Source: Bradyrhizobium sp. (GTDB taxonomy: Bacteria; Pseudomonadota; Alphaproteobacteria; Rhizobiales; Xanthobacteraceae). From it: 6,197 nt of DNA. The stretch lies in assembly GCA_028290305.1 (NCBI GenBank), contig JAQGKC010000325.1:1-6197 (forward strand), read 5' to 3'. Positions 1-6,179 of the stretch are shown piece after piece. Made by a program: the position numbers and the translations under genes. The notes beneath the pieces are model-generated. The model was not told the DNA's origin. It worked only from the letters and a program-made list of their open reading frames with translations, and did no database searches. How positions within the stretch are numbered: position 1 is the stretch's first letter; each line of letters opens with the position of its first letter.

Positions 1-51
1 GCCTGGTCCGGAAACATAATGCCGATGAGGATTGACAGCAAGCGCGCGTAG
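1..51 (+). CDS. Possible C-terminal end of an upstream gene (partial)
   Basis: Frame 1 is open from the window edge to a TAG at 49-51 and encodes 16 residues, AWSGNIMPMRIDSKRA. Thirteen of its 16 codons end in G or C while the first two positions are mixed, the same third-position bias as the genes downstream, so this is probably the tail of a real gene cut by the window. The stop lies 76 bases before the ligase start on the same strand, close enough for co-transcription. The tail is too short to name a family. In related clusters a transporter or another pathway gene could sit here, but nothing in these residues decides it. Confidence 0.35.
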   Translation, partial: AWSGNIMPMRIDSKRA

Positions 52-66
52 TGCCTTTCTATGACT

Positions 67-72
67 TATAAT
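67..72 (+). promoter_or_regulatory. Possible -10 element upstream of the ligase
   Basis: A perfect TATAAT sits in a short AT-rich stretch (61-80) between the presumed upstream stop codon and the ligase. It would place a transcript start near 79, about 49 bases before the ligase ATG. No convincing -35 element is present at 16-18 bases: the sequence there is GC-rich. A TTGACA at 32-37 is 29 bases away, too far to pair with it. This is therefore only a weak promoter candidate. Confidence 0.2.
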
Positions 73-98
73 ACTTAAAGCCTAGGGGGAGGAGCGTC

Positions 99-131
99 GT
101 GACATGCTTGGCTGATGGGAGCGCGGCATGA
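99..131 (+). other. Possible short leader ORF overlapping the ligase start
   Basis: GTG at 99 opens a 10-codon frame (MTCLADGSAA if GTG is read as Met) that stops with TGA at 129-131, overlapping the ligase ATG as ATGA. It is preceded by the strongest Shine-Dalgarno-like run in the window, GGGGGAGGAG at 85-94, four bases before the GTG. A second tiny frame, ATG-CTT-GGC-TGA at 104-115, lies nine bases after the same run. Such a layout would allow translational coupling of leader and ligase. A frame this short is common by chance, so the call rests on the purine run and the ATGA overlap only. Confidence 0.2.
117..121 (+). promoter_or_regulatory. Ribosome binding site of the ligase
   Basis: GGGAG lies six bases before the ATG at 128. 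An in-frame TGA at 113-115 rules out any longer start, so this site and this ATG are the most upstream possibility in the reading frame. Confidence 0.55.
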
Positions 132-1678
132 GCGGCTCGTCCGGTTCCTATAACGCAGTGACCTGGCTGCTCGACCGCAATGTCGATGAAGGGCGCGGCG
201 GCAAGCTCGCCTTCACCGACACCGTGCGTGAGCTGACCTATGGCGATTTGCAAAAGCAAACTCGCCGCGCCGCCAACATGCTGCGCCGGATCGGCGTTCG
301 CCGCGAAGAAAGCGTCGCCATGACAATGCTCGACACCGTGGCTTTCACGGCGGTGTGTTTGGGCGCAATCCGCGCCGGCGTGGTGCCGGTGCCGCTCAAC
401 ACGCTGCTGACGTCGGATCAGTATGCCTATGTGCTGGCGGATTGCCGCGCCCGGGTGCTGTTCGTCTCCGAGGCTCTGCTGCCGGTGGTGAAAGACATGC
501 TCGGCCGGATGCCGGATCTCGAGCACGTCGTTGTGTCCGGCCAAAATGCGCACGGCTACAGGCGATTGTCGGATGAGATAGCAAGCGAGCCGGATTCATT
601 TGCAACCGTCGCGACCCATGCCGATGAACCGGCATTCTGGCTGTATTCGTCGGGCTCGACCGGCATGCCCAAGGGGGTGCGGCATCTGCATTCCAGTCTC
701 GCCGCGACCGCGGAGACCTATGCCAAACAGGTGCTCGGCATCCGCGAGAACGACGTCGGATTGTCGGCGGCCAAACTGTTTTTCGCCTACGGCCTTGGCA
801 ATGCGCTGACGTTTCCGATGTCGGTCGGCGCCACCACTATTCTCAACTCCGAACGTCCGACGCCGGCTGTGATGTTTGCGCTGATGCGCAAATACAATCC
901 GAGCATTTTCTTCGGCGTGCCGACGCTGTTCTCGGCGATGCTGAACGATGAGACGCTGAAGAATGAGCGCGGCGGCACACGTCTGCGTGTCTGCACCTCG
1001 GCGGGCGAGGCGCTGCCGGAGTCGGTCGGCAACAGCTGGAAGTCACGCTTCGGCGTCGATATTCTCGACGGCGTCGGCTCGACCGAACTGTTGCATATTT
1101 TTCTTTCGAATGCGCCGGGCGACATCAAATACGGCTCATCCGGCCGCCCGGTGCCCGGCTACAAGGTGCGGCTGGTTAACGAAGCGGGTCACGACGTGGC
1201 CGATGGCGAAGTCGGCGAGCTCCTGGTCGATGCGCCCTCCGCCGGCGAAGGTTACTGGAATCAGCGCAGCAAAAGCCGCAGGACGTTCGAGGGCCACTGG
1301 ACCCGCACCGGCGACAAATACATCCGCGACGCCGACGGGCGCTACACCTTCTGCGGCCGCAGCGACGACATGTTCAAGGTCTCCGGCATCTGGGTGTCGC
1401 CGTTCGAGGTCGAGAGCGCGCTGATCACCCATCCCGCGGTGCTGGAGGCCGCCGTCGTGCCCGAAGCCGATCCGGAGGGATTGCTGAAGCCGAAGGCTTT
1501 CGTGGTGCTGCGAGCGGAGGCGAAGACCGAGGGTCTGCATGAGGCGCTGAAGGAGCATGTTAAACAGAAGATCGGCCCGTGGAAATATCCGCGCTGGATC
1601 GATGTCGTCGATAGCCTGCCCAAAACCGCGACGGGAAAGATCCAGCGGTTCAAGCTGCGGGATGGGACCCAAGTTTAG
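128..1678 (+). CDS. bclA: Benzoate-CoA ligase family protein (AMP-forming)
   Basis: This 516-residue cytoplasmic enzyme of the ANL adenylate-forming superfamily should make benzoyl-CoA from benzoate, ATP and CoA, the entry step of the box pathway. Length and sequence match the benzoate-CoA ligases (called bclA or badA). The ATP-binding loop YSSGSTGMPKG is at 173-183. The FFAYG segment puts Ala220 and Tyr221, and GSTELLHI puts Gly317, His323 and Ile324, where, from memory, the Burkholderia benzoate-CoA ligase structure has its aromatic-acid pocket. The hinge GRSDDMFKVSG is at 410-420 and the catalytic lysine of PKTATGKIQ is Lys504. The C-terminus is intact although a repeat begins directly after the stop. 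Co-location with boxC and boxB supports benzoate as substrate. Related acids such as hydroxy-, amino- or fluorobenzoates cannot be excluded. The start is bounded by an in-frame stop 12 bases upstream. Confidence 0.95.
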   Translation: MSGSSGSYNAVTWLLDRNVDEGRGGKLAFTDTVRELTYGDLQKQTRRAANMLRRIGVRREESVAMTMLDTVAFTAVCLGAIRAGVVPVPLNTLLTSDQYAYVLADCRARVLFVSEALLPVVKDMLGRMPDLEHVVVSGQNAHGYRRLSDEIASEPDSFATVATHADEPAFWLYSSGSTGMPKGVRHLHSSLAATAETYAKQVLGIRENDVGLSAAKLFFAYGLGNALTFPMSVGATTILNSERPTPAVMFALMRKYNPSIFFGVPTLFSAMLNDETLKNERGGTRLRVCTSAGEALPESVGNSWKSRFGVDILDGVGSTELLHIFLSNAPGDIKYGSSGRPVPGYKVRLVNEAGHDVADGEVGELLVDAPSAGEGYWNQRSKSRRTFEGHWTRTGDKYIRDADGRYTFCGRSDDMFKVSGIWVSPFEVESALITHPAVLEAAVVPEADPEGLLKPKAFVVLRAEAKTEGLHEALKEHVKQKIGPWKYPRWIDVVDSLPKTATGKIQRFKLRDGTQV

Positions 1679-1772
1679 CCGTCATGGCCGGGCTTGTCCC
1701 GGCCATCCACGTCTTGTTTGGCGGTTAAGAAAGTCGTGTCGTGGATGCCCGCGACAAACGCGGGCATGACGG
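1679..1772 (+). repeat. Intergenic palindromic repeat, Bradyrhizobium-type
   Basis: Two 33-base arms, 1679-1711 and 1740-1772, are inverted copies of each other with six differences, separated by 28 bases. Each arm also folds on its own into a perfect 9-bp hairpin with a 5-base loop (1684-1692 with 1698-1706; 1745-1753 with 1759-1767). The six differences between arms fall as pairs that keep each small hairpin intact. The element starts at the base after the ligase stop and fills most of the gap to the hydrolase. Translated by chance it gives RDKRGHDG on + and RDKPGHDG on -, peptides typical of spurious frames in Bradyrhizobium genomes. It lacks a following T run, so it is not a standard intrinsic terminator. 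Confidence 0.85.
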
Positions 1773-1791
1773 ACGAAGCAAGAGTAACTGC

Positions 1792-2598
1792 ATGACCCTC
1801 TCGCCCACCGGCTTCCTCTCGATCGGCGCTTCCGATCTCGAATACCGTATGATCGGTCCCGCGCCAGACGAGGCGCCGACCATCGTCATGCTGCATGAAG
1901 GCCTGGGATCGGCCGGGCTGTGGGGAGACTTTCCGGACAAGCTTCAAGCCGCCACCAAGGCGGGCGTGTTGGTCTATTCGCGCGCAGGCTATGGCGCCTC
2001 GACGCCGGTGACGCTGCCGCGCCCGCTCGATTACATGCATGTCGAAGCGCTCGATGTGTTGCCCAAGTTGCTCGACAAAATCAGCTTTCGCCATGGTCTC
2101 TTGCTCGGTCATTCCGACGGCGCTTCGATTGCGGCGATCTATGCCGGCGGTCACCAGGATCATCGCGTGCAAGGGGTTGCGATGATCGCGCCGCACTTCG
2201 TCGTGGAGGAGATGGGGCTGGCGTCGATCGCCGAGACCCGGAAAGCCTATGAGACGAACAGCCTCAGGGCGAAGCTCGCGCGCTGGCATGGCGATGTCGA
2301 CAATACGTTTTATGGCTGGAGCGACGTGTGGCTCGATCCGAAATTCCGGAACTGGGATATCTCGGACTATCTCGCCTATATCCGCGTGCCGGTTGCGATC
2401 GTGCAGGGCGCCGACGATCAATATGGCACGATCCGCCAGATCGAGATCGCGCAGGAGGAAAGCTACTGCCCGGTTGACGTGACCATGATCCCCGGCGCGG
2501 GACATTCGCCGCATCGTGAGGTGCCGGGGGCGACGCTTGAGGCGATCTCGGAATTCGCAAATGCTGTTTTGCGCGATGTGGGTTCACGCGCCGCCTAA
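1792..2598 (+). CDS. Alpha/beta hydrolase of the box cluster
   Basis: A 268-residue soluble alpha/beta-hydrolase-fold protein with no signal peptide or membrane segment. The oxyanion-hole motif HEGLGS is at 35-40, the nucleophile elbow GHSDG at 106-110 (Ser108), the acid is probably Asp208 in GADDQYG, and the base is His238 in GAGHSPHRE, so the triad is complete. The reading frame stays open upstream to GTG 1741, but that stretch is the palindromic repeat. The ATG at 1792, with a weak AAGAG at 1780-1784 seven bases before it, is therefore the better start. Its place between the ligase and boxC suggests a supporting role in benzoyl-CoA oxidation. From memory, the Azoarcus evansii box cluster also carries a putative lactone hydrolase, so hydrolysis of a lactone formed from a shunt product, or of a trapped CoA ester, is plausible. 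The substrate itself is unknown. Confidence 0.88.
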   Translation: MTLSPTGFLSIGASDLEYRMIGPAPDEAPTIVMLHEGLGSAGLWGDFPDKLQAATKAGVLVYSRAGYGASTPVTLPRPLDYMHVEALDVLPKLLDKISFRHGLLLGHSDGASIAAIYAGGHQDHRVQGVAMIAPHFVVEEMGLASIAETRKAYETNSLRAKLARWHGDVDNTFYGWSDVWLDPKFRNWDISDYLAYIRVPVAIVQGADDQYGTIRQIEIAQEESYCPVDVTMIPGAGHSPHREVPGATLEAISEFANAVLRDVGSRAA

Positions 2599-2720
2599 AG
2601 CCCGGCGCGCCTCCCTATCCACCAGCCATCTTTCTGAAGCGGCTAAGTAACGCTGGAACGGAACCGTACACATGAAACAAAATGCATATTATGGCGTTTC
2701 AAGCTAGACGAGCTCCAAAA

Positions 2721-2738
2721 CATGCATTATTGTGCATG
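2721..2738 (+). promoter_or_regulatory. Candidate operator, CATGCA-N6-TGCATG inverted repeat
   Basis: CATGCA (2721-2726) and TGCATG (2733-2738) are perfect inverted copies separated by TTATTG. The two TGCA cores start 10 bases apart, one helical turn, so they face the same side of the DNA. A third copy, ATGCAT at 2682-2687, lies 40 bases upstream, close to four turns. From memory, BzdR and its paralogue BoxR, the benzoyl-CoA-responsive repressors of Azoarcus, recognise operators built around TGCA. The site sits 33 bases before boxC. No regulator gene is in this window, so the assignment to BoxR is inference. Confidence 0.5.
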
Positions 2739-2760
2739 GTAAGATCAATCGTCATAACTC

Positions 2761-2768
2761 AAGGGTGG
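2761..2768 (+). promoter_or_regulatory. Ribosome binding site that decides the boxC start
   Basis: AAGGGTGG precedes ATG 2772, with its AAGGG core six bases from the start codon. The reading frame extends 30 codons further up to ATG 2682, but that extension runs through the TGCA operator region, has no good ribosome site and lacks pathway-like sequence. Confidence 0.65.
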
Positions 2769-2771
2769 CCC

Positions 2772-4460
2772 ATGGCCGGTGAAGATCGCGTCCTCGCGGG
2801 TGGCGCGAAATACATCGATTTCCAGACCGAGCCGTCGCGTTATCGGCATTGGAAGCTCGATGTCGCAGGCGATGTCGCGACGCTGACCATGGATGTCGAT
2901 GAGAATGGCGGGCTGTTCGAAGGCTATCAGCTCAAGCTGAATTCCTACGATCTCGGCGTCGATATCGAACTCGCCGACGCCGTGCAGCGGCTGCGCTTCG
3001 AGCATCCCGGCGTGAAGGTGGTACTGCTTCGCTCCGGCAAAAATCGCGTGTTCTGCGCCGGCGCCAACATTCGCATGCTGGCGGGCGCGACCCACGCCCA
3101 CAAGGTCAATTTCTGCAAATTCACCAACGAGACCCGCAACGGGCTGGAGGATTCCAGCGAGAACTCCGGCCAACGTTTTGTCAGTGTCATCAACGGCACT
3201 GCGGCCGGCGGCGGCTATGAACTGGCGCTGGCGACCGACCACATTATCCTTGCCGACGATGGTTCGGCTGCAGTGGCGCTTCCGGAAGTGCCGCTATTGG
3301 CGGTATTGCCGGGTACCGGCGGACTGACGCGGGTGGTCGACAAGCGCAAGGTGCGGCGCGACCACGCCGATTATTTCTGCACCATCGAGGAAGGCATCAA
3401 GGGCAAGCGCGCGGTACAGTGGCGCCTCGTCGACGAGATCGTGCCCAACAGTAAGCTCGAAGCCAAGGTCGCGGAGCGCTCAAAAGAATTCGCCGCCGCC
3501 TCGAAACGCAACGGCAATGGCAAAGGCATTTCGCTTAGCCCGCTGACGCGCAGCTTCGACGACAGCGGCATCCGCTATGGCTTTGTCAGTGTCGATATCA
3601 ATCGTACCGAGCGCATCGCCACCATTTCGATCAAGGCGCCGGAGGCCGTCCCGCCTGCCGATATCGACGGCATGATCGTGCAAGGCGCATCGTTCTGGCC
3701 GCTGCAGGTGGCGCGCGAGCTCGACGACGCGATCCTTCATTTGCGCATCAACGAACTCGAGACCGCGATGCTGGTGTTCAAGTCGCATGGCGAGCGTGCG
3801 AATGTTCGGGCCTGCGACGCATTCCTGGAAGCCAACAAGGCGCACTGGCTGGTCAACGAGATCAGGCAATACTGGAAGCGGGTACTCAAGCGCATCGACG
3901 TCACCTCGCGCACGCTGGTGACGCTGGTGGAACCTGGCTCATGCTTCGTCGGCACGCTGGCCGAACTCGTGTTCGCCGCTGACCGCTCCTACATGCTGAT
4001 CGGCTCGAGGCAGGGCGACAACCGCGCGCCGCCGACCATCGAACTATCAGCGATGAATTTCGGTCCGTACCCCATGAGCCACGGCCTGACCCGGCTGCAA
4101 TCGCGCTTTCAGGCCGATGCCGAGGATGTTTCGCGCGCGCAGGCCAGGATCGGCGAGGCGCTCGACGCCGAGGGAGCCGAGCAGCTTGGCCTCGTCACCT
4201 TCGCGCTCGACGATATCGACTGGGACGACGAGATCAGGGTGTTCTTCGAGGAGCGTACCAGCTTCTCGCCCGATGGTCTCACCGGCATGGAAGCCAATCT
4301 GCGCTTCGTCGGGCCCGAGACCATGGAATCGAAAATCTTCTCGCGCCTGACGGCGTGGCAGAACTGGATCTTCCAGCGTCCCAACGCGGTCGGCGAAGAA
4401 GGCGCGCTGCGGCGCTACGGCACCGGCCAGAAGGCGCAGTTCGATATGACGCGGGTGTAA
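2772..4460 (+). CDS. boxC: Benzoyl-CoA-dihydrodiol lyase / 2,3-epoxybenzoyl-CoA hydrolase BoxC
   Basis: BoxC opens 2,3-epoxybenzoyl-CoA hydrolytically to 3,4-dehydroadipyl-CoA semialdehyde and formate, the ring-cleaving step of the box pathway. The 562-residue protein has the double-crotonase layout of the family: an N-terminal crotonase domain (about 30-270), a linker, and a second degenerate crotonase-like half (about 290-500) with a helical tail. FCAGANI (94-100) and GTAAGGGYEL (142-151) form the CoA oxyanion hole. Glu150 and Glu172 (LPEVPLL) occupy the two acidic positions of crotonases, and Cys115 lies in KVNFCKFTNETRNG. From memory the Burkholderia xenovorans enzyme uses Cys111, Glu146 and Glu168, which matches with a constant offset of four. 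The N-terminal IDFQTEPSRYRHWKL is typical of BoxC. The ATG at 2772 is chosen by its ribosome site and family length. A palindromic repeat separates it from boxB. Confidence 0.97.
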   Translation: MAGEDRVLAGGAKYIDFQTEPSRYRHWKLDVAGDVATLTMDVDENGGLFEGYQLKLNSYDLGVDIELADAVQRLRFEHPGVKVVLLRSGKNRVFCAGANIRMLAGATHAHKVNFCKFTNETRNGLEDSSENSGQRFVSVINGTAAGGGYELALATDHIILADDGSAAVALPEVPLLAVLPGTGGLTRVVDKRKVRRDHADYFCTIEEGIKGKRAVQWRLVDEIVPNSKLEAKVAERSKEFAAASKRNGNGKGISLSPLTRSFDDSGIRYGFVSVDINRTERIATISIKAPEAVPPADIDGMIVQGASFWPLQVARELDDAILHLRINELETAMLVFKSHGERANVRACDAFLEANKAHWLVNEIRQYWKRVLKRIDVTSRTLVTLVEPGSCFVGTLAELVFAADRSYMLIGSRQGDNRAPPTIELSAMNFGPYPMSHGLTRLQSRFQADAEDVSRAQARIGEALDAEGAEQLGLVTFALDDIDWDDEIRVFFEERTSFSPDGLTGMEANLRFVGPETMESKIFSRLTAWQNWIFQRPNAVGEEGALRRYGTGQKAQFDMTRV

Positions 4461-4463
4461 GTT

Positions 4464-4589
4464 CGTGTCCCGGGCGCAGTGCGGCACTCTTGTGACGCGC
4501 TGCAGAACCGGGACCTAACATGGACTGTCACGTAGATGGGTCCCGGCTCTGCGGCGCACCGCTTCGCGCTGCACCGCGTCCGGGTCACG
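4464..4589 (+). repeat. Long imperfect inverted repeat between boxC and boxB
   Basis: Left arm 4464-4515 and right arm 4539-4589 are inverted copies, about 70 percent identical by eye, around a 23-base centre. The ends match best: CGTG with CACG outside, and inside GCAGA plus CCGGGACC (4502-4515) against GGTCCCGG plus TCTGC (4539-4552) with one mismatch, a stem of 13 pairs. It begins three bases after the boxC stop and ends ten bases before the boxB ribosome site, so it fills the spacer. I recognise this as a repeat type seen between genes in Bradyrhizobium-group genomes, without a name for it. As RNA it would fold strongly, but no T run follows, so a standard terminator is unlikely. mRNA protection or processing, or partial attenuation, are possibilities. 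Confidence 0.8.
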
Positions 4590-4598
4590 AGACCGAAC

Positions 4599-4604
4599 AA
4601 GGAG
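4599..4604 (+). promoter_or_regulatory. Ribosome binding site that decides the boxB start
   Basis: AAGGAG lies six bases before ATG 4611, the best conventional ribosome site in the window. The frame is open upstream to ATG 4536, but that part lies inside the inverted repeat and has no such site. Confidence 0.85.
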
Positions 4605-4610
4605 CACGCC

Positions 4611-6056
4611 ATGAACATCATGAACGTCGATTACAGCACCAAGATTCCCAACAACGTGAATCTCAGCGAGGATCGGCAGGTGCTCAAGGCGCTGGAGGGC
4701 TGGCATCCCGGCTATATCGACTGGTGGAACGATATGGGCCCGGACGGCTTCCAGCAGTCGCTGGTCTATCTGCGCACCGCCTACTCGGTCGATCCGCGCG
4801 GCTGGGCCAAGTTCGACTATGTGAAGATGCCGGATTATCGCTGGGGCATCCTGCTCGCGCCGCAGGAAGAGAACCGCGTCATACCGTTCGGTGAAAACTA
4901 CGGCCAGCCGGCATGGCAGGAAGTGCCGGGCGAGCATCGCGCCACGCTGCGCCGCCTGATCGTGATCCAGGGCGACACCGAACCGGCATCAGTCGAACAG
5001 CAGCGCCATCTCGGCAAGACCGCGCCCTCCCTCTACGATCTGCGCAATTTGTTCCAGGTCAATGTCGAGGAAGGCCGCCACCTCTGGGCGATGGTCTATT
5101 TGCTGCAGAAATATTTCGGCCGCGATGGCCGTGAGGAGGCCGACGAGTTGTTGCGCCGCCGCTCGGGCGATGCCGATTCGCCGCGCATGTTAGGCGCTTT
5201 CAACGAGGCGACGCCGGACTGGCTGTCGTTTTTCATGTTCACCTATTTCACCGACCGCGACGGCAAGATGCAGTTGCACAGTCTCGCCCAGTCCGGCTTC
5301 GATCCGCTGTCGCGCACCTGCCGCTTCATGCTGACCGAAGAGGCGCATCATATGTTCGTCGGCGAGACCGGCATCAGCCGTGTCGTGCAGCGAACCTGCG
5401 AGGCGATGAAGGCCGCCGGAATCAGCGATCCCAACGATGTCGCGAAGGTTCGCGCGCTCGGGGTGGTCGATCTTCCGACCATCCAGAAGAAATTGAACCT
5501 GCATTACTCGCTCTCGCTCGACCTGTTTGGTTCCGAGGTCTCCACCAATGCGGCGAACGCCTTCAATGCCGGCATCAAGGGCCGCTACCATGAGACACAG
5601 ATCCAGGACGATCATCGCCTGCAGAACAGCACCTATCCCGTGCTCAAGCTGGTGAACGGCGAGATCAAGCGCGTCGACGAGCCGGCGCTCACCGCGCTCA
5701 ACATGCGGCTGCGCGACGATTACACGCAGGACTGCGTCAAGGGCCTGTTGCGCTGGAACAAGATCATCGCGCTCGCTGGCTACGACATCAAGCTGACGCT
5801 GCCGAACGTCGCTTTCCACCGCCAGATCGGTGAGTTCAGGGATATCCACGCCACGCCGGACGGCGTACTGATCGACGATGCGACCTGGAACAAGCGCAAG
5901 AACGAGTGGCTGCCCTCGGCGGACGACGGCGATTTCATCGCGTCGCTGATGACGCCGGTGACCGAGGCCGGCGAGTTCGCCTCATGGATATCGCCGCCCA
6001 AGATCGGCATCGACAACAAGCCGGGCGATTTTGAGTACGTGAAGATCGAGACGTGA
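4611..6056 (+). CDS. boxB: Benzoyl-CoA 2,3-epoxidase, oxygenase subunit BoxB
   Basis: BoxB is the di-iron monooxygenase that inserts one oxygen atom into benzoyl-CoA to give the 2,3-epoxide, taking electrons from NADPH through the flavin and iron-sulphur reductase BoxA. The 481-residue protein has the expected family length (about 473 in Azoarcus evansii). The ferritin-like four-helix core, about residues 110-260, carries a full ligand set: Glu124 (GDTEPAS), Glu154 and His157 (EEGRH), Asp215 (TYFTDRDG), and Glu244 and His247 (TEEAHH). From memory the A. evansii ligands are Glu120, Glu150, His153, Asp211, Glu240 and His243, an exact offset of four. The N-terminal WHPGYIDWWNDMGPDGFQ is typical of the family. 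No signal peptide or membrane segment is seen. It follows boxC with a 150-base gap filled by a repeat, a different order from the boxA-boxB-boxC of Azoarcus. boxA is not in the window. Confidence 0.97.
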   Translation: MNIMNVDYSTKIPNNVNLSEDRQVLKALEGWHPGYIDWWNDMGPDGFQQSLVYLRTAYSVDPRGWAKFDYVKMPDYRWGILLAPQEENRVIPFGENYGQPAWQEVPGEHRATLRRLIVIQGDTEPASVEQQRHLGKTAPSLYDLRNLFQVNVEEGRHLWAMVYLLQKYFGRDGREEADELLRRRSGDADSPRMLGAFNEATPDWLSFFMFTYFTDRDGKMQLHSLAQSGFDPLSRTCRFMLTEEAHHMFVGETGISRVVQRTCEAMKAAGISDPNDVAKVRALGVVDLPTIQKKLNLHYSLSLDLFGSEVSTNAANAFNAGIKGRYHETQIQDDHRLQNSTYPVLKLVNGEIKRVDEPALTALNMRLRDDYTQDCVKGLLRWNKIIALAGYDIKLTLPNVAFHRQIGEFRDIHATPDGVLIDDATWNKRKNEWLPSADDGDFIASLMTPVTEAGEFASWISPPKIGIDNKPGDFEYVKIET

Positions 6057-6058
6057 GG

Positions 6059-6087
6059 CTCTTCACCTCTCCCCGCTTGCGGCAGGG
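6059..6087 (+). repeat. Degenerate intergenic repeat fragment after boxB
   Basis: A pyrimidine-rich stretch with CCTCTCCCCGCTTGCGG starts two bases after the boxB stop. It resembles the left half of a palindrome common between alphaproteobacterial genes, in which the same bases are followed by a matching GGGGAGAGG. Here the right half is replaced by CAGGG, so only a weak hairpin (CCGC 6073-6076 with GCGG 6079-6082) remains. Identification is from recognition only. The rest of the tail, 6088-6159, shows no feature I can support. Confidence 0.4.
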
Positions 6088-6159
6088 CTATCGCATATGG
6101 AATCTTCTGTGCGGTCCGCGGGCGAATTTTTCCGGTTTTGCGCGGTGTTTCAACGAGTC

Positions 6160-6179
6160 GTCCCTGCGAACGCAGGGAC
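6160..6179 (+). repeat. Palindromic repeat at the window end
   Basis: GTCCCTGCG (6160-6168) and CGCAGGGAC (6171-6179) are perfect 9-base inverted copies around AA. The motif with its following CCATA resembles another dispersed repeat of Bradyrhizobium-group genomes. It probably continues past the window, so its full extent is unknown. No T run follows, so it is not a clear terminator, although a role in ending the boxB transcript cannot be excluded. Confidence 0.55.

Larger units (their letters stand above)
2660..2771 (+). promoter_or_regulatory. Candidate promoter and leader region of boxC-boxB
   Basis: The last 110 bases of this 173-base spacer are clearly richer in A and T than the flanking genes. 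TATTAT at 2687-2692 matches the -10 consensus at five of six positions, with only a weak CGTACA (2665-2670) 16 bases upstream. A second possibility is TAGACG (2705-2710), 17 bases, then TATTGT (2728-2733), each four of six. TGCAT sites overlap both candidate -10 elements, as expected for repression by a bound regulator. The hydrolase stop at 2598 and boxC start at 2772 leave room for an independent transcript. The first part of the spacer, 2599-2659, shows no feature. Which promoter is used, if any, cannot be settled from sequence. Confidence 0.4.

Noticed and set aside
32..72. TTGACA (32-37) with TATAAT (67-72) as a sigma-70 promoter
   Set aside because: The spacing is 29 bases against the usual 16-18, and the TTGACA falls inside the likely end of an upstream coding frame.
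1741..1791. A GTG start for the hydrolase at 1741
   Set aside because: The first 11 codons are the right arm of the palindromic repeat, giving the familiar spurious peptide DARDKRGHDG.
1675..2514. A 279-codon open frame on the - strand across the hydrolase
   Set aside because: It is antisense to a gene with a full catalytic triad, its end is the palindromic repeat, and it shows no recognisable domain. High GC content makes such shadow frames common.
2682..2771. A 30-residue N-terminal extension of BoxC from ATG 2682
   Set aside because: The extension crosses the candidate operator, lacks a ribosome site and would exceed the family length, whereas ATG 2772 has a good site.
6111..6136. A possible terminator, GC-rich bases followed by ATTTTT
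   Set aside because: The only inverted repeat, GCGG-T-CCGC, leaves no room for a loop beyond three pairs, so no stable stem precedes the T run.
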